Assembly: GCA_903835275.1 (NCBI GenBank)
Contig: CAILMK010000037.1
Span: 1 to 5,375, forward strand
Direction: 5' to 3'
From: an uncultured bacterium
Lineage (GTDB): Bacteria; Bacteroidota; Bacteroidia; CAILMK01
Length of the DNA stretch: 5,375 nucleotides
Below, piece by piece: positions 1 through 5,375 of this stretch; position 1 is the first letter of the stretch, and each line of letters starts with the position of its first letter. Made by a program: the position numbers and the translations under genes. The notes under the pieces are model-generated. The model saw only the letters and a list, made by a program, of their open reading frames with translations, had not been told where the DNA came from and did not search any database.

Positions 1-10
1 CTTCCACGCT

Positions 11-37
11 CGGGCGACCACAATGGATCGCCCCTAC
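11..37 (-). repeat. Dispersed GGGCGACC/GGATCGCCC hairpin repeat, copy 1
   Basis: An imperfect palindrome. Read on the - strand it matches 4933-4958 closely: both read GTAGG(G/A)GCGATCC, then a TTGTGG core, then CGCCC. The two copies are therefore inverted relative to each other, about 4.9 kb apart. Short GC-rich intergenic palindromes of this kind are common as multi-copy elements in bacterial genomes; their function is unknown here. Confidence 0.6.
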
Positions 38-191
38 AAATTCTAACCTTTAATTCTTGATTCTTACTACTTCCTCCTGATTTTCTTCTTGGGAATTTGT
101 AATTTATTAGTGGAATAGTGTAACGCAATAGCTTATCAAATGTAATAAACTTGCAACGTCAAACTTTACCTTGTACCCATTGGTCTTTTGT

Positions 192-206
192 AGTGAAATT
201 TTCACT
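192..206. repeat. Perfect 7-bp inverted repeat, AGTGAAA-T-TTTCACT
   Basis: A perfect inverted repeat with a one-base centre, about 100 bases upstream of the lipoprotein start at 303. It is short and AT-rich. It could be a regulator-binding site or simply chance, and no equivalent was found upstream of the second copy of the gene. Confidence 0.3.
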
Positions 207-263
207 TCACAAACTGATGTCGTATAAAATTGGCAAACACTTATTAACTCTAAATTAACATAT

Positions 264-272
264 TAAAATTTG
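264..272 (+). promoter_or_regulatory. Possible Bacteroidota -7 box (TAAAATTTG)
   Basis: The Bacteroidota primary sigma factor recognises a -7 element TAnnTTTG. This site has TA and TTTG but with three bases between instead of two, and no TTG element stands at the usual distance upstream. If it is real, transcription would begin near 279-281, leaving a leader of about 22 bases before the ATG at 303. That would rule out the alternative TTG start at 270, which overlaps the box. Weak evidence. Confidence 0.25.
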
Positions 273-302
273 AATGTTATGCTTACAATTACACACAAAA
301 TT

Positions 303-1376
303 ATGAAAACACCCTTAAAGAATTTTTTAATGGTTCTTTTTGGATTGACACTCCTGAATGCAGGTTGCAAAAAAGACACTACAACTACTACCACAACTCA
401 AACTCCACCACCAAGCTATTCCCAGACAAACCTTGTATCTGATACAGCAAGTATACAAGCAGGCAGGAAAGATACCATGCTTGGCAACGCCTGGGGAATT
501 GCGATTAGCCCTACAGGAGTTTTCTGGATATCAGCGAATCATACTGGTTCTACCGTTGTTTATGATAATACGGGAGCACAGTTTAGACCTGTAGTAAGTA
601 TTCCAAATGGTAAGATTGCAGCATCTCCTACCGGTGTTGTCTATAACACTACTACAGAGTTCCCGCTTCCGAATAATGCAGGTGCCAGTTTATTTATTTA
701 TGCTACAGAAGATGGAATCCTTTCTGCATGGAATGTAAGCACCGGTAATACAACAGTTACAGTTGCTGACAGGTCCTCTAGCGGTGCGGTTTACAAAGGC
801 ATTGCGCTTGCCGCTGATAATGGTGTAAGTTATCTTTATGCCACAGATTTTCACAATGCGAAAATTGATGTGTATGATGGGAATTTCAACCATATTACAA
901 AAACATTCAGTGATCCGAACATGCCTGCAGGATTTGCTCCGTTCAACATCGCAAATATAAACGGAATGTTATATGTTACCTACGCAAAACAAAAAGCGCC
1001 TGATAATCATGATGACCTGAGCGGTGCGGGGAATGGCTACGTGGATATTTTCATGCCATCAGGTACACTGGTAAAACGTTTTGCATCACAAGGTGCGCTT
1101 AATTCTCCGTGGGGAATTGCTGCTGCACCTTCCACTTTCGGACAAGGTACAGGTTCCATTCTCATTGGTAATTTCGGTGACGGACATATCAGTGTTTATG
1201 ATGTTAACGGAAACTATACCGGTCAGTTGATGAATGGTTCCACTGCAATAGTGATTAAGGGTTTATGGGATATTACATTTGATAATGTAGCTCCGGCTGA
1301 TCCGAACCAGTTGTATTTTACCGCAGGTCCGGATGATGAAAGCCATGGTATTTTTGGTTATTTGAAAAAGAATTAG
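303..1376 (+). CDS. TIGR03118 family lipoprotein, intact copy
   Basis: A predicted lipid-anchored envelope protein of 357 residues; its molecular function is unknown. The start at 303 is chosen because it gives a compact lipoprotein signal: MKTPLK, a hydrophobic stretch (8-18), and the lipobox LNAGC with Cys22. In-frame starts at 270 (TTG) and 279 would only lengthen the n-region. The mature chain begins CKKD, then a Thr/Pro-rich linker (about 26-38). The rest follows the TIGR03118 pattern: YSQTNLVSD (39-47), NAWGIA (62-67), ATEDG (134-138), AVYKGIAL (162-169), YATDFHNAKIDV (179-190), NGMLYVTYAKQ (from 220), LNSPWGIAAAP (266-276), GNFGDGH (289-295), GLWDITF (320-326) and a closing LYFTAGPDDESHG region (from 337). 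The recurring PWGIA-type motifs recall NHL-like beta-propeller blades (inference). The family was first defined alongside PEP-CTERM proteins, but this one has no C-terminal sorting signal and ends YLKKN. No Shine-Dalgarno is evident, as usual for the phylum. A frameshifted paralogue lies directly downstream. Confidence 0.93.
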   Translation: MKTPLKNFLMVLFGLTLLNAGCKKDTTTTTTTQTPPPSYSQTNLVSDTASIQAGRKDTMLGNAWGIAISPTGVFWISANHTGSTVVYDNTGAQFRPVVSIPNGKIAASPTGVVYNTTTEFPLPNNAGASLFIYATEDGILSAWNVSTGNTTVTVADRSSSGAVYKGIALAADNGVSYLYATDFHNAKIDVYDGNFNHITKTFSDPNMPAGFAPFNIANINGMLYVTYAKQKAPDNHDDLSGAGNGYVDIFMPSGTLVKRFASQGALNSPWGIAAAPSTFGQGTGSILIGNFGDGHISVYDVNGNYTGQLMNGSTAIVIKGLWDITFDNVAPADPNQLYFTAGPDDESHGIFGYLKKN

Positions 1377-1400
1377 TTGTAAGAATATTGTTTATTTTTG

Positions 1401-1437
1401 ACAGCGGTGAAGTGAAAACTTCATCGCTGTTTTTTTT
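1401..1437 (+). terminator. Intrinsic terminator after the first TIGR03118 gene
   Basis: A 13-bp stem (1401-1413 with 1418-1430), a GAAA loop, then a U-run through 1437. The only non-Watson-Crick pair is one G-U wobble (G1407 with T1424). It stands 24 bases after the stop codon. The 30-base hairpin is the exact reverse complement of the hairpin at 2883-2912. Confidence 0.93.
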
Positions 1438-1438
1438 A

Positions 1439-1615
1439 GCGCAGGGTTTTAACCCTATCCTAAGCTACGCTTCATATTCCCTCACCCCCTAGCCCCCTTT
1501 CCTTTAAGAGAGGGGGAATAGCTCAATCATTCGTTCGTTTTTTCTATAAAGATGCGATACCTTCAGCATCGATTTGATTCTCTATTCTTACTACTCACTA
1601 CTTAGTTTCACTTTC
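1439..1615 (+). repeat. Modular intergenic repeat block A
   Basis: A non-coding block built of short modules also seen at 2919-3165 and 4933-5220. In order: AGGGTT-TT-AACCCT palindrome (1443-1456); C-rich motif CCCTCACCCCCTAGCCCCC (1479-1497) folding back on AGAGGGGG (1509-1516); a CTCAATCATTCGTTCGTTTTTT segment shortened here to its core (1522-1543); a GATGC/GCATC hairpin (1551-1570); and a T-rich tail with ATTCTTACTACT (about 1576-1604). No reading frame of interest. From 1616 to 1767 there is only AT-rich leader for the next copy. Confidence 0.7.
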
Positions 1616-1767
1616 ACATTTATTTACCCAATAAATTGATAAGCTTTTCGTGTTATTATGTAACATACAATTGTGTTTTTAGCAATAACATTGCACTGCC
1701 AATATCATCATTTTAGTTGCAGATGAAAAGCTGTTTTGATTACAATTCACCCACAATACCAAATTAT

Positions 1768-2858
1768 ATGAAAATGTTTATTCATAAGATATGCAAATCA
1801 CATTCAGGTGTGTTTTTGATTACTCCCATATTCGTTTTACTAATGTATAGCTCCTGCAAAAAAAACGATACGAATTCATCTATTGTAACGGCATCTTCTA
1901 ATTATTCACAAACGAATCTCGTATCGGATAATCCAGGAATAAATGCAACGCATACTGATGCAAATCTTGTAAATCCCTGGGGCATTGCCATTGACTCCAG
2001 TGGTTATTTCTGGATTGCGGGAAATCATTCGTCAAGTGCTCTTGTCTACAATAATTATGGCACGCAGGCAATGAATATTGTAACCATTAAAAAAGGGACA
2101 CTTGGTGTTGCTTCTCCATCGGGGGTGTTGTTTAATACCACTTCTGATTTTGGAATTGTTGATAATGGTCCAAGTTCAATGGTCTTTGCTACCGAAGATG
2201 GATTTATTACTGCATGGAGCATGAGTACGGGCAATGCCACCATGATAGCAGTGGATAGATCAGCGGCAAATGCGGTATACAAAGGCATTGCTATGGCAGT
2301 AGATAATAATGCGAATTATTTGTACGCCACCGATTTTCACAATGCAAGGATTGATGTCTTTGATAAAAATTTCGCTCTTGTTACAAAAAACTTTTCTGAC
2401 CCAAATATACCTTCAGGATATGCACCGTTTAATATTCAGAATATAAACGGAATGTTATACGTTACTTATGCCAAACAAAAAGGCCCTGACAATATGGATG
2501 ATCAAAACGGCATAGGGAATGGTTACGTAGATATTTTCATGCCATCCGGTGCATTGGTAAATGTTTTGCATCGCAGGGTACTCTTAACTCTCCCTGGGGA
2601 ATTGCTGCAGCACCTACTTCATTCGGGCAGGGCACAGGTGCGATTCTTATAGGTAATTTCGGAGACGGTCACATCAATGTTTTTGATGCCGGTGGAAACT
2701 ACAAGGGACAACTGATGAATGGCTCCAACAGTATTACCATATCAGGTTTATGGGATATAACATTCAATAATATCACAGGTGATCCGAGCCAGTTGTACTT
2801 TACCTCCGGACCGGATAGTGAAAGCCATGGATTGTTTGGTTATTTGAAAAAGATGTAG
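1768..2858 (+). pseudogene. Second TIGR03118 lipoprotein copy, frameshifted
   Basis: A tandem paralogue of the gene at 303. The start at 1768 matches the paralogue's start and gives a signal sequence MKMFIHK, a hydrophobic core (about 14-26) and Cys30 in YSSC, followed by CKKND. Tyr at lipobox -3 is unusual. Residues up to 264 follow the first copy closely (NPWGIA, ATEDG, AVYKGIA, YATDFHNARIDV, NGMLYVTYAKQ). Where the first copy reads GTAAAACGTTTT, this one reads GTAAATGTTTT (2557-2567): one base is missing. The frame then runs through 30 foreign residues to a TAG at 2650-2652, giving a 294-residue product. The lost frame resumes at 2562 and encodes the rest of the family domain without further damage: LNSPWGIAAAP, GNFGDGH, GLWDITF and LYFTSGPDSESHG, to a TAG at 2856-2858. 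Restored length would be about 363 residues. The clean downstream frame suggests a very recent mutation or a homopolymer sequencing error. No slippery heptamer or pause structure points to programmed frameshifting. Confidence 0.9.
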
Positions 2859-2882
2859 TTAAAAGAATATTGTTTATTTTTA

Positions 2883-2918
2883 ACAGCGATGAAGTTTTCA
2901 CTTCACCGCTGTTTTTTT
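2883..2918 (+). terminator. Terminator after the second TIGR03118 copy, inverted hairpin
   Basis: A 13-bp stem (2883-2895 with 2900-2912), TTTC loop and a T-run to 2918, 24 bases after the original stop. In the + transcript the stem holds an A-C mismatch (A2889 with C2906), whereas the first copy has a G-U pair at that place. The flanks (AAGAATATTGTTTATTTTT before, TTTTTTAGCG after) match the first terminator in direct orientation, but the 30-base hairpin itself is its exact reverse complement. Confidence 0.88.
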
Positions 2919-3165
2919 AGCGTAGGGTTGATCCGCCGCGGCGGACCGCGCTATTCAGGATAAAGAGAAAAACATTGGGTTTAAACCCAATGCTTTTTAA
3001 GATATGAGTTCCTGAGTAGGATAGGGTTTCAACCCTATCCAGAGAATCCCTCACCCCCTGACCCCTCTCCCTGTCTGCCGACAGGGAGTAACACTCAGAC
3101 TCATTCATTTTTGCGGTCAACTATTCTTGATCCTTGATTCTTACTTCTGTATTCTGTTCCGTTTT
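2919..3165 (+). repeat. Modular intergenic repeat block B
   Basis: Non-coding. It holds, in order: the GC palindrome TCCGCCGCGGCGGA (2932-2945); a 20-bp perfect palindrome (2973-2992); GGATAGGGTT-TC-AACCCTATCC (3019-3040); the C-rich motif CCCTCACCCCCTGACCCC (3048-3065); a perfect 9-bp stem CTCCCTGTC/GACAGGGAG (3067-3088); a CTCAGACTCATTCATTTTTG segment (about 3094-3113); and a T-rich tail with ATTCTTGATCCTTGATTCTT (3123-3142) then TATTCTGTTCC. The same modules in the same orientation recur in blocks A and C, with some gained or lost. A 67-codon open frame on the - strand (2917-3120) is a by-product of the repeat. Confidence 0.75.
2966..2998. terminator. Bidirectional terminator-like palindrome
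   Basis: The perfect palindrome CATTGGGTTTAAACCCAATG (2973-2992) is flanked by an A-run on the left (GAAAAA) and a T-run on the right (CTTTTT). An RNA made from either strand would show a GC-containing hairpin followed by U's. It lies inside repeat block B and may be a repeat module rather than a terminator dedicated to a gene. Confidence 0.45.
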
Positions 3166-3213
3166 TTGTAAGATTATCAAATTAGTAGTCGTGCTTCCAT
3201 ATTATTATTTCAT

Positions 3214-3221
3214 TATATTTG
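3214..3221 (+). promoter_or_regulatory. Likely -7 promoter box TATATTTG
   Basis: A perfect match to the Bacteroidota -7 consensus TAnnTTTG, 19 bases before the ATG at 3241. It would give a very short leader (about 12-15 bases). No TTG is found at the usual -33 distance, so the promoter call rests on this box alone. Confidence 0.45.
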
Positions 3222-3240
3222 CCGCAACTAAAGCAAAATT

Positions 3241-4905
3241 ATGAACACAGGTAAATTACTACTTACCACTCTCACGCTATTGGTATGTAGTCATGGTTTC
3301 GGTCAGAAATTCACATTTATCAAGGACATTAATCCCGATTACAAAGGGGATTCCAAGCCTTCTTACTTCATTAATTACGATAAAGAATTGATCTTTGCCG
3401 CTCAGGATGCCGCCAGCAATATGGAGCCTTTCCAGACGGATGGCACTGCTGCAGGCACAAAAATGATCCGCGAAATTAATAGCAGCGGAAGTTCCTTATC
3501 CACCAAGACAGGCATGACTGGTTTTGTGATCATGGGTGGAAATTTATATTTCATTGCAGACGATGGATCCGGCGGGGGAAACCAGTTATGGGTAACAGAT
3601 AATACTTCCGCGAATACTCAAAAAGTAGCTACTATCGGCTCGGGAAGTGTCACTGGTATTGGCGGACTGACTGCTTTTAATAATAAATTATATTTCTATG
3701 CCAATGATGGTACTCATGGGATGGAATTATGGGTCAGTGATGGTACATCTTCAGGGACAAAAATGCTGAATGATATAAATTCCGGTTCCGCTTCATCGAA
3801 TCCGTTATACCTGACAGTGGCAGGAAAGCTCCTGTTTTTCGTGGCAAACGATGGCACTACCGGAAATGAACTTTGGGCAACCGATGGTACCAGCAACGGT
3901 ACCTTCCAGATGGATGATATTGCAACGGGTATAACAAGTTCAGCTCCTAAAAATCTCGTTGCTTTTAATAACAAATGTTATTTCCAGGCAAATGATGGAA
4001 ATGTGGGTGCGGAATTATGGGTATCAGATGGCTCTTCTTCAGGGACCAAAATGGTGAAGGATATTAATGGCAGTGGCAGCTCAAGTCCTGCGAATTTTTT
4101 CGCTGAAGGAACAAGTAAATTATTTTTCTCTGCGGATGATGGTACACATGGCGCTGAATTATGGGCTACTGACGGAACCAAGGCAGGTACTTTAATGGTT
4201 AAGGATATTAATTCAGGCAAAACAGCATCCTCGCCATACAATTTTGCATCATACAACAGCAAGGTTTATTTTGTTTGCAGTGATGCTACGCATGGTAATG
4301 AAATATGGGCAACTGATGGTACATCTACAGGAACTTCTATGGTAAAAGACCTGAATTCCGGTACGGGAGGGTCTAATCCTGTTGCTCTGACAAATTATGC
4401 AGGATGCCTGTATTTTGTAGCAAGTGATGGCACGCACGGCATGCAATTATGTATGACAGATGGCACCGATACAGGTACACACGTTTTCATCAATACGAAA
4501 GCGACTACTACCAGCCCTATGGCTGCAGCATCGCAGCTTGCGCTATATAACGGCTCTTTATATTTTGCTTCCGCGGCAGATACCAACGGTATAGAATTAT
4601 GGAGCTTCTTTGCGCCACTGAGAACGGGTATCAGCGCGCAGGAACAAACGACGCTTTCCGCGAAAATTTATCCAAATCCTTTGAATACTGATCTGTTGAA
4701 TATCCAAATTGATAATTCATTTGAAGGAGTCATAAATGTGCAGCTTATTTCCATGGATGGAAGGGTATTGATGGATGAGAAAAAAGAAAATACCAATACA
4801 GGTTTCAGTATTAGTATTCCATCAAATATTAAGAACGGGTTGTACCTCCTCTCACTAAAAAGCATGACCGGGACATCGGTGCAGAAGGTGATGGTGGAGA
4901 GATAG
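3241..4905 (+). CDS. Secreted ELWxxDGT-repeat protein with T9SS type A sorting domain
   Basis: A predicted exported, surface-bound or released protein of 554 residues; no enzymatic motif is seen. Residues 1-22 form a Sec signal peptide (MNTGK, hydrophobic 6-15, ending GFGQ). From about residue 45 to 455 it consists of ELWxxDGT repeats of the form LYFxAxDGTxGxELWxTDGTxxGTxMVKDINSG. The E of ELW, or its equivalent, falls at 62, 115, 162, 210, 258, 306, 354, 402 and 452; from 162 to 402 the period is exactly 48 residues. Repeats 1 (EPFQTDGT) and 2 (QLWVTDNT) are degenerate, repeat 8 has QLC for ELW, and the ninth is a half-repeat. Such repeats are thought to build beta-propeller-like folds (inference). 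Residues about 475-554 are a type IX sorting domain: IYPNP (477-481), then LISMDGRVL (502-510), NGLYLLSL (532-539) and a final QKVMVER. This tail directs passage through the outer-membrane type IX system and is then usually removed. The start fits the A-rich leader (GCAAAATTATG). The gene is monocistronic, with its own terminator at 4975. Confidence 0.95.
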   Translation: MNTGKLLLTTLTLLVCSHGFGQKFTFIKDINPDYKGDSKPSYFINYDKELIFAAQDAASNMEPFQTDGTAAGTKMIREINSSGSSLSTKTGMTGFVIMGGNLYFIADDGSGGGNQLWVTDNTSANTQKVATIGSGSVTGIGGLTAFNNKLYFYANDGTHGMELWVSDGTSSGTKMLNDINSGSASSNPLYLTVAGKLLFFVANDGTTGNELWATDGTSNGTFQMDDIATGITSSAPKNLVAFNNKCYFQANDGNVGAELWVSDGSSSGTKMVKDINGSGSSSPANFFAEGTSKLFFSADDGTHGAELWATDGTKAGTLMVKDINSGKTASSPYNFASYNSKVYFVCSDATHGNEIWATDGTSTGTSMVKDLNSGTGGSNPVALTNYAGCLYFVASDGTHGMQLCMTDGTDTGTHVFINTKATTTSPMAAASQLALYNGSLYFASAADTNGIELWSFFAPLRTGISAQEQTTLSAKIYPNPLNTDLLNIQIDNSFEGVINVQLISMDGRVLMDEKKENTNTGFSISIPSNIKNGLYLLSLKSMTGTSVQKVMVER

Positions 4906-4932
4906 TAATAAGGAATATGTGGTAAGGGATAA

Positions 4933-4958
4933 GTAGGAGCGATCCTTGTGGACGCCCA
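4933..4958 (+). repeat. Dispersed GGGCGACC/GGATCGCCC hairpin repeat, copy 2
   Basis: GTAGGAGCGATCC followed by TTGTGGACGCCCA: the reverse complement of the element at 11-37, with a few substitutions and one base less. It opens repeat block C, 28 bases after the stop codon of the repeat-protein gene. Confidence 0.6.
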
Positions 4959-4974
4959 TTAAATAGCGAGAACC

Positions 4975-5011
4975 AAACCTCGTAGGTTTCCGAAACCTAC
5001 GAGGTTTTTTT
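4975..5011 (+). terminator. Intrinsic terminator after the ELWxxDGT gene
   Basis: A perfect 15-bp stem (AAACCTCGTAGGTTT at 4975-4989 with 4993-5007), a CCG loop and a T-run to 5011. It is the first terminator after the stop at 4903-4905. The CCTCGTAGGTTT...AAACCTACGAGG palindrome resembles a sequence that recurs between genes in Bacteroidota genomes (from memory), so it may be both terminator and dispersed repeat. Confidence 0.85.
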
Positions 5012-5220
5012 GTTTGCGATGGATTCACTGCCGCGAGCGTCTGCTCGTGGTTTCAGGATTCTGACCTCAACCCCTGACCCTTCTCCCAAGGAGAAGGGAG
5101 AAACTCGGATTCGTTCTTTTTTGCTACAAAACTGTGATGCCTATGGCATCATGAGTTATTTAGTCCGCCGCGGCGGATAGGATTTCATTCTTGATTCTGT
5201 TTACTGTATTCTATTTTTTG
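5012..5220 (+). repeat. Modular intergenic repeat block C
   Basis: Non-coding. Modules shared with blocks A and B: C-rich CCTCAACCCCTGACCC (5065-5080), a perfect stem CCCTTCTCC-CAA-GGAGAAGGG (5078-5098), an AACTCGGATTCGTTCTTTTTTG segment trimmed here to its core (5102-5123), a TGATGCC-TAT-GGCATCA hairpin (5135-5151), the GC palindrome TCCGCCGCGGCGGA (5164-5177) and the T-rich tail CATTCTTGATTCTG through TATTCTATTTTTTG (5187-5220). The GC palindrome sits near the end here but at the beginning in block B, so modules are shuffled. The terminator at 4975 and the repeat at 4933 may be further modules of this block. Bases 5221-5276 are AT-rich leader of the tmRNA, in which I could not place a convincing promoter. 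Confidence 0.7.
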
Positions 5221-5276
5221 GAACTATAATGATTTGTTCTTTGTATTCTCCCTTCAAACACGATCTTTTATTTATT

Positions 5277-5375
5277 GGGGCTGACCGGAATTGACAGGAC
5301 GGGGCTGGGTAGGTAAGCATGCCGGGTACGGCGAAGACGCCCGTAAAATCTTTTCGCGAGCCATTCAAATGGCAC
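5277..5375 (+). ncRNA. ssrA: tmRNA, 5' part (cut by the window edge)
   Basis: The transfer-messenger RNA rescues stalled ribosomes, together with SmpB, and adds a degradation tag to the unfinished protein. The 5' acceptor strand GGGGCTGA (5277-5284), the following GACCGGAATTGACA and the signature GGTAGGTAAGCATGCC (5308-5323) mark the tRNA-like 5' half. The first pseudoknot is visible as two crossing helices: CGGG (5323-5326) with CCCG (5340-5343), and GCGAA (5331-5335) with TTCGC (5353-5357), joined by GTAAAATC as in known tmRNAs. The tag reading frame should begin close to the window end. GGC at 5371-5373, the 95th base, is at the expected distance and would encode Gly, the first tag residue in several Bacteroidota. 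The second pseudoknot onwards and the 3' tRNA half lie outside. Confidence 0.92.

Larger units (their letters stand above)
1..302. other. Non-coding leader region with dispersed-repeat remnant
   Basis: No gene is supported here. The first 37 bases hold an imperfect hairpin (GGGCGACCA at 12-20 against TGGATCGCCC at 25-34, with A27 bulged) that belongs to a repeat also present, inverted, at 4933-4958. Bases 51-84 carry the T-rich string ATTCTTGATTCTTACT seen at the 3' end of the other intergenic repeat blocks, so this is probably the right end of a block that begins outside the window. The rest, about 85-302, is AT-rich leader for the gene that starts at 303. It contains a small perfect inverted repeat at 192-206 and a weak promoter-like box at 264-272. 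Confidence 0.6.

Noticed and set aside
270..302. An N-terminal extension of the first lipoprotein from TTG 270 or ATG 279
   Set aside because: The ATG at 303 gives a standard short lipoprotein signal, and the equivalent start in the second copy aligns with it. The extension would place 8-11 extra residues before the signal's basic end.
358..594. A 78-codon + strand frame inside the first TIGR03118 gene
   Set aside because: It overlaps the conserved domain in another frame and has no recognisable features or leader.
2557..2567. Programmed ribosomal frameshifting in the second TIGR03118 copy
   Set aside because: No X-XXY-YYZ slippery heptamer, no upstream Shine-Dalgarno-like stimulator and no clear downstream hairpin; the first copy is read in one frame. 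A mutation or a sequencing error is simpler.
2917..3120. A 67-codon open frame on the - strand within repeat block B
   Set aside because: It consists of the intergenic repeat read through its palindromes (C-rich motif, GGATAGGGTT hairpin, GC palindrome), has no homologous frame in the sister blocks and no leader. It is a by-product of the repeat.
1439..3165. Intergenic palindromes as an insertion sequence or CRISPR
   Set aside because: There is no transposase, no flanking target-site duplication that I could find, and no regular repeat-spacer spacing.
3241..4620. The 144-base periodicity as a CRISPR array or satellite DNA
   Set aside because: The period is three times 48 codons and the repeats differ at the DNA level while keeping the ELWxxDGT protein motif. 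It is a repeated protein domain.
2055..4865. Several 60-95 codon open frames on the - strand opposite the real genes
   Set aside because: They lie entirely inside well-supported + strand genes, show composition typical of antisense shadows, and those over the ELWxxDGT gene repeat with its 144-base period.

Overview
The window looks like chromosomal DNA from a member of the Bacteroidota. The reasons are a C-terminal type IX secretion (Por-type) sorting domain in one gene, lipoproteins with a short signal and a CKK start to the mature chain, A-rich leaders without clear Shine-Dalgarno sites, a TAnnTTTG-type promoter box, and the 5' half of a tmRNA gene with a Bacteroidota-like beginning. The genus cannot be told from the sequence. 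All genes lie on the + strand and are separated by long, repeat-filled intergenic regions. Each protein-coding gene or pseudogene is followed by its own hairpin terminator.

Layout. Positions 1-302 are non-coding: the tail of a dispersed repeat, then an AT-rich leader. 303-1376 is an intact lipoprotein of the TIGR03118 family, followed by a strong terminator (1401-1437). 1439-1615 is a dispersed repeat block. 1768-2858 is a second, tandem copy of the TIGR03118 gene, broken by a one-base deletion near 2560 and followed by a homologous terminator (2883-2918). 2919-3165 is a second repeat block. 3241-4905 is a secreted ELWxxDGT-repeat protein with a type IX sorting tail, followed by a terminator (4975-5011). 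4933-5220 is a third repeat block. 5277 to the window end is the start of ssrA (tmRNA), cut off by the window edge.

The three protein loci probably all encode envelope or surface proteins with repeated beta-rich (propeller-like) folds. Two would be lipid-anchored and one exported through the type IX system. Nothing shows that they act in one pathway, and they do not form an operon. I see no defence system, mobile-element transposase or CRISPR array.

The most unusual observation is at the DNA level. The 30-base terminator hairpin after the second TIGR03118 copy is the exact reverse complement of the hairpin after the first copy, while the flanking bases stay in the same orientation. This is a local inversion of a palindrome that can be dated to after the gene duplication. 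The repeated modular intergenic blocks, all in the same orientation, are the second point of interest.
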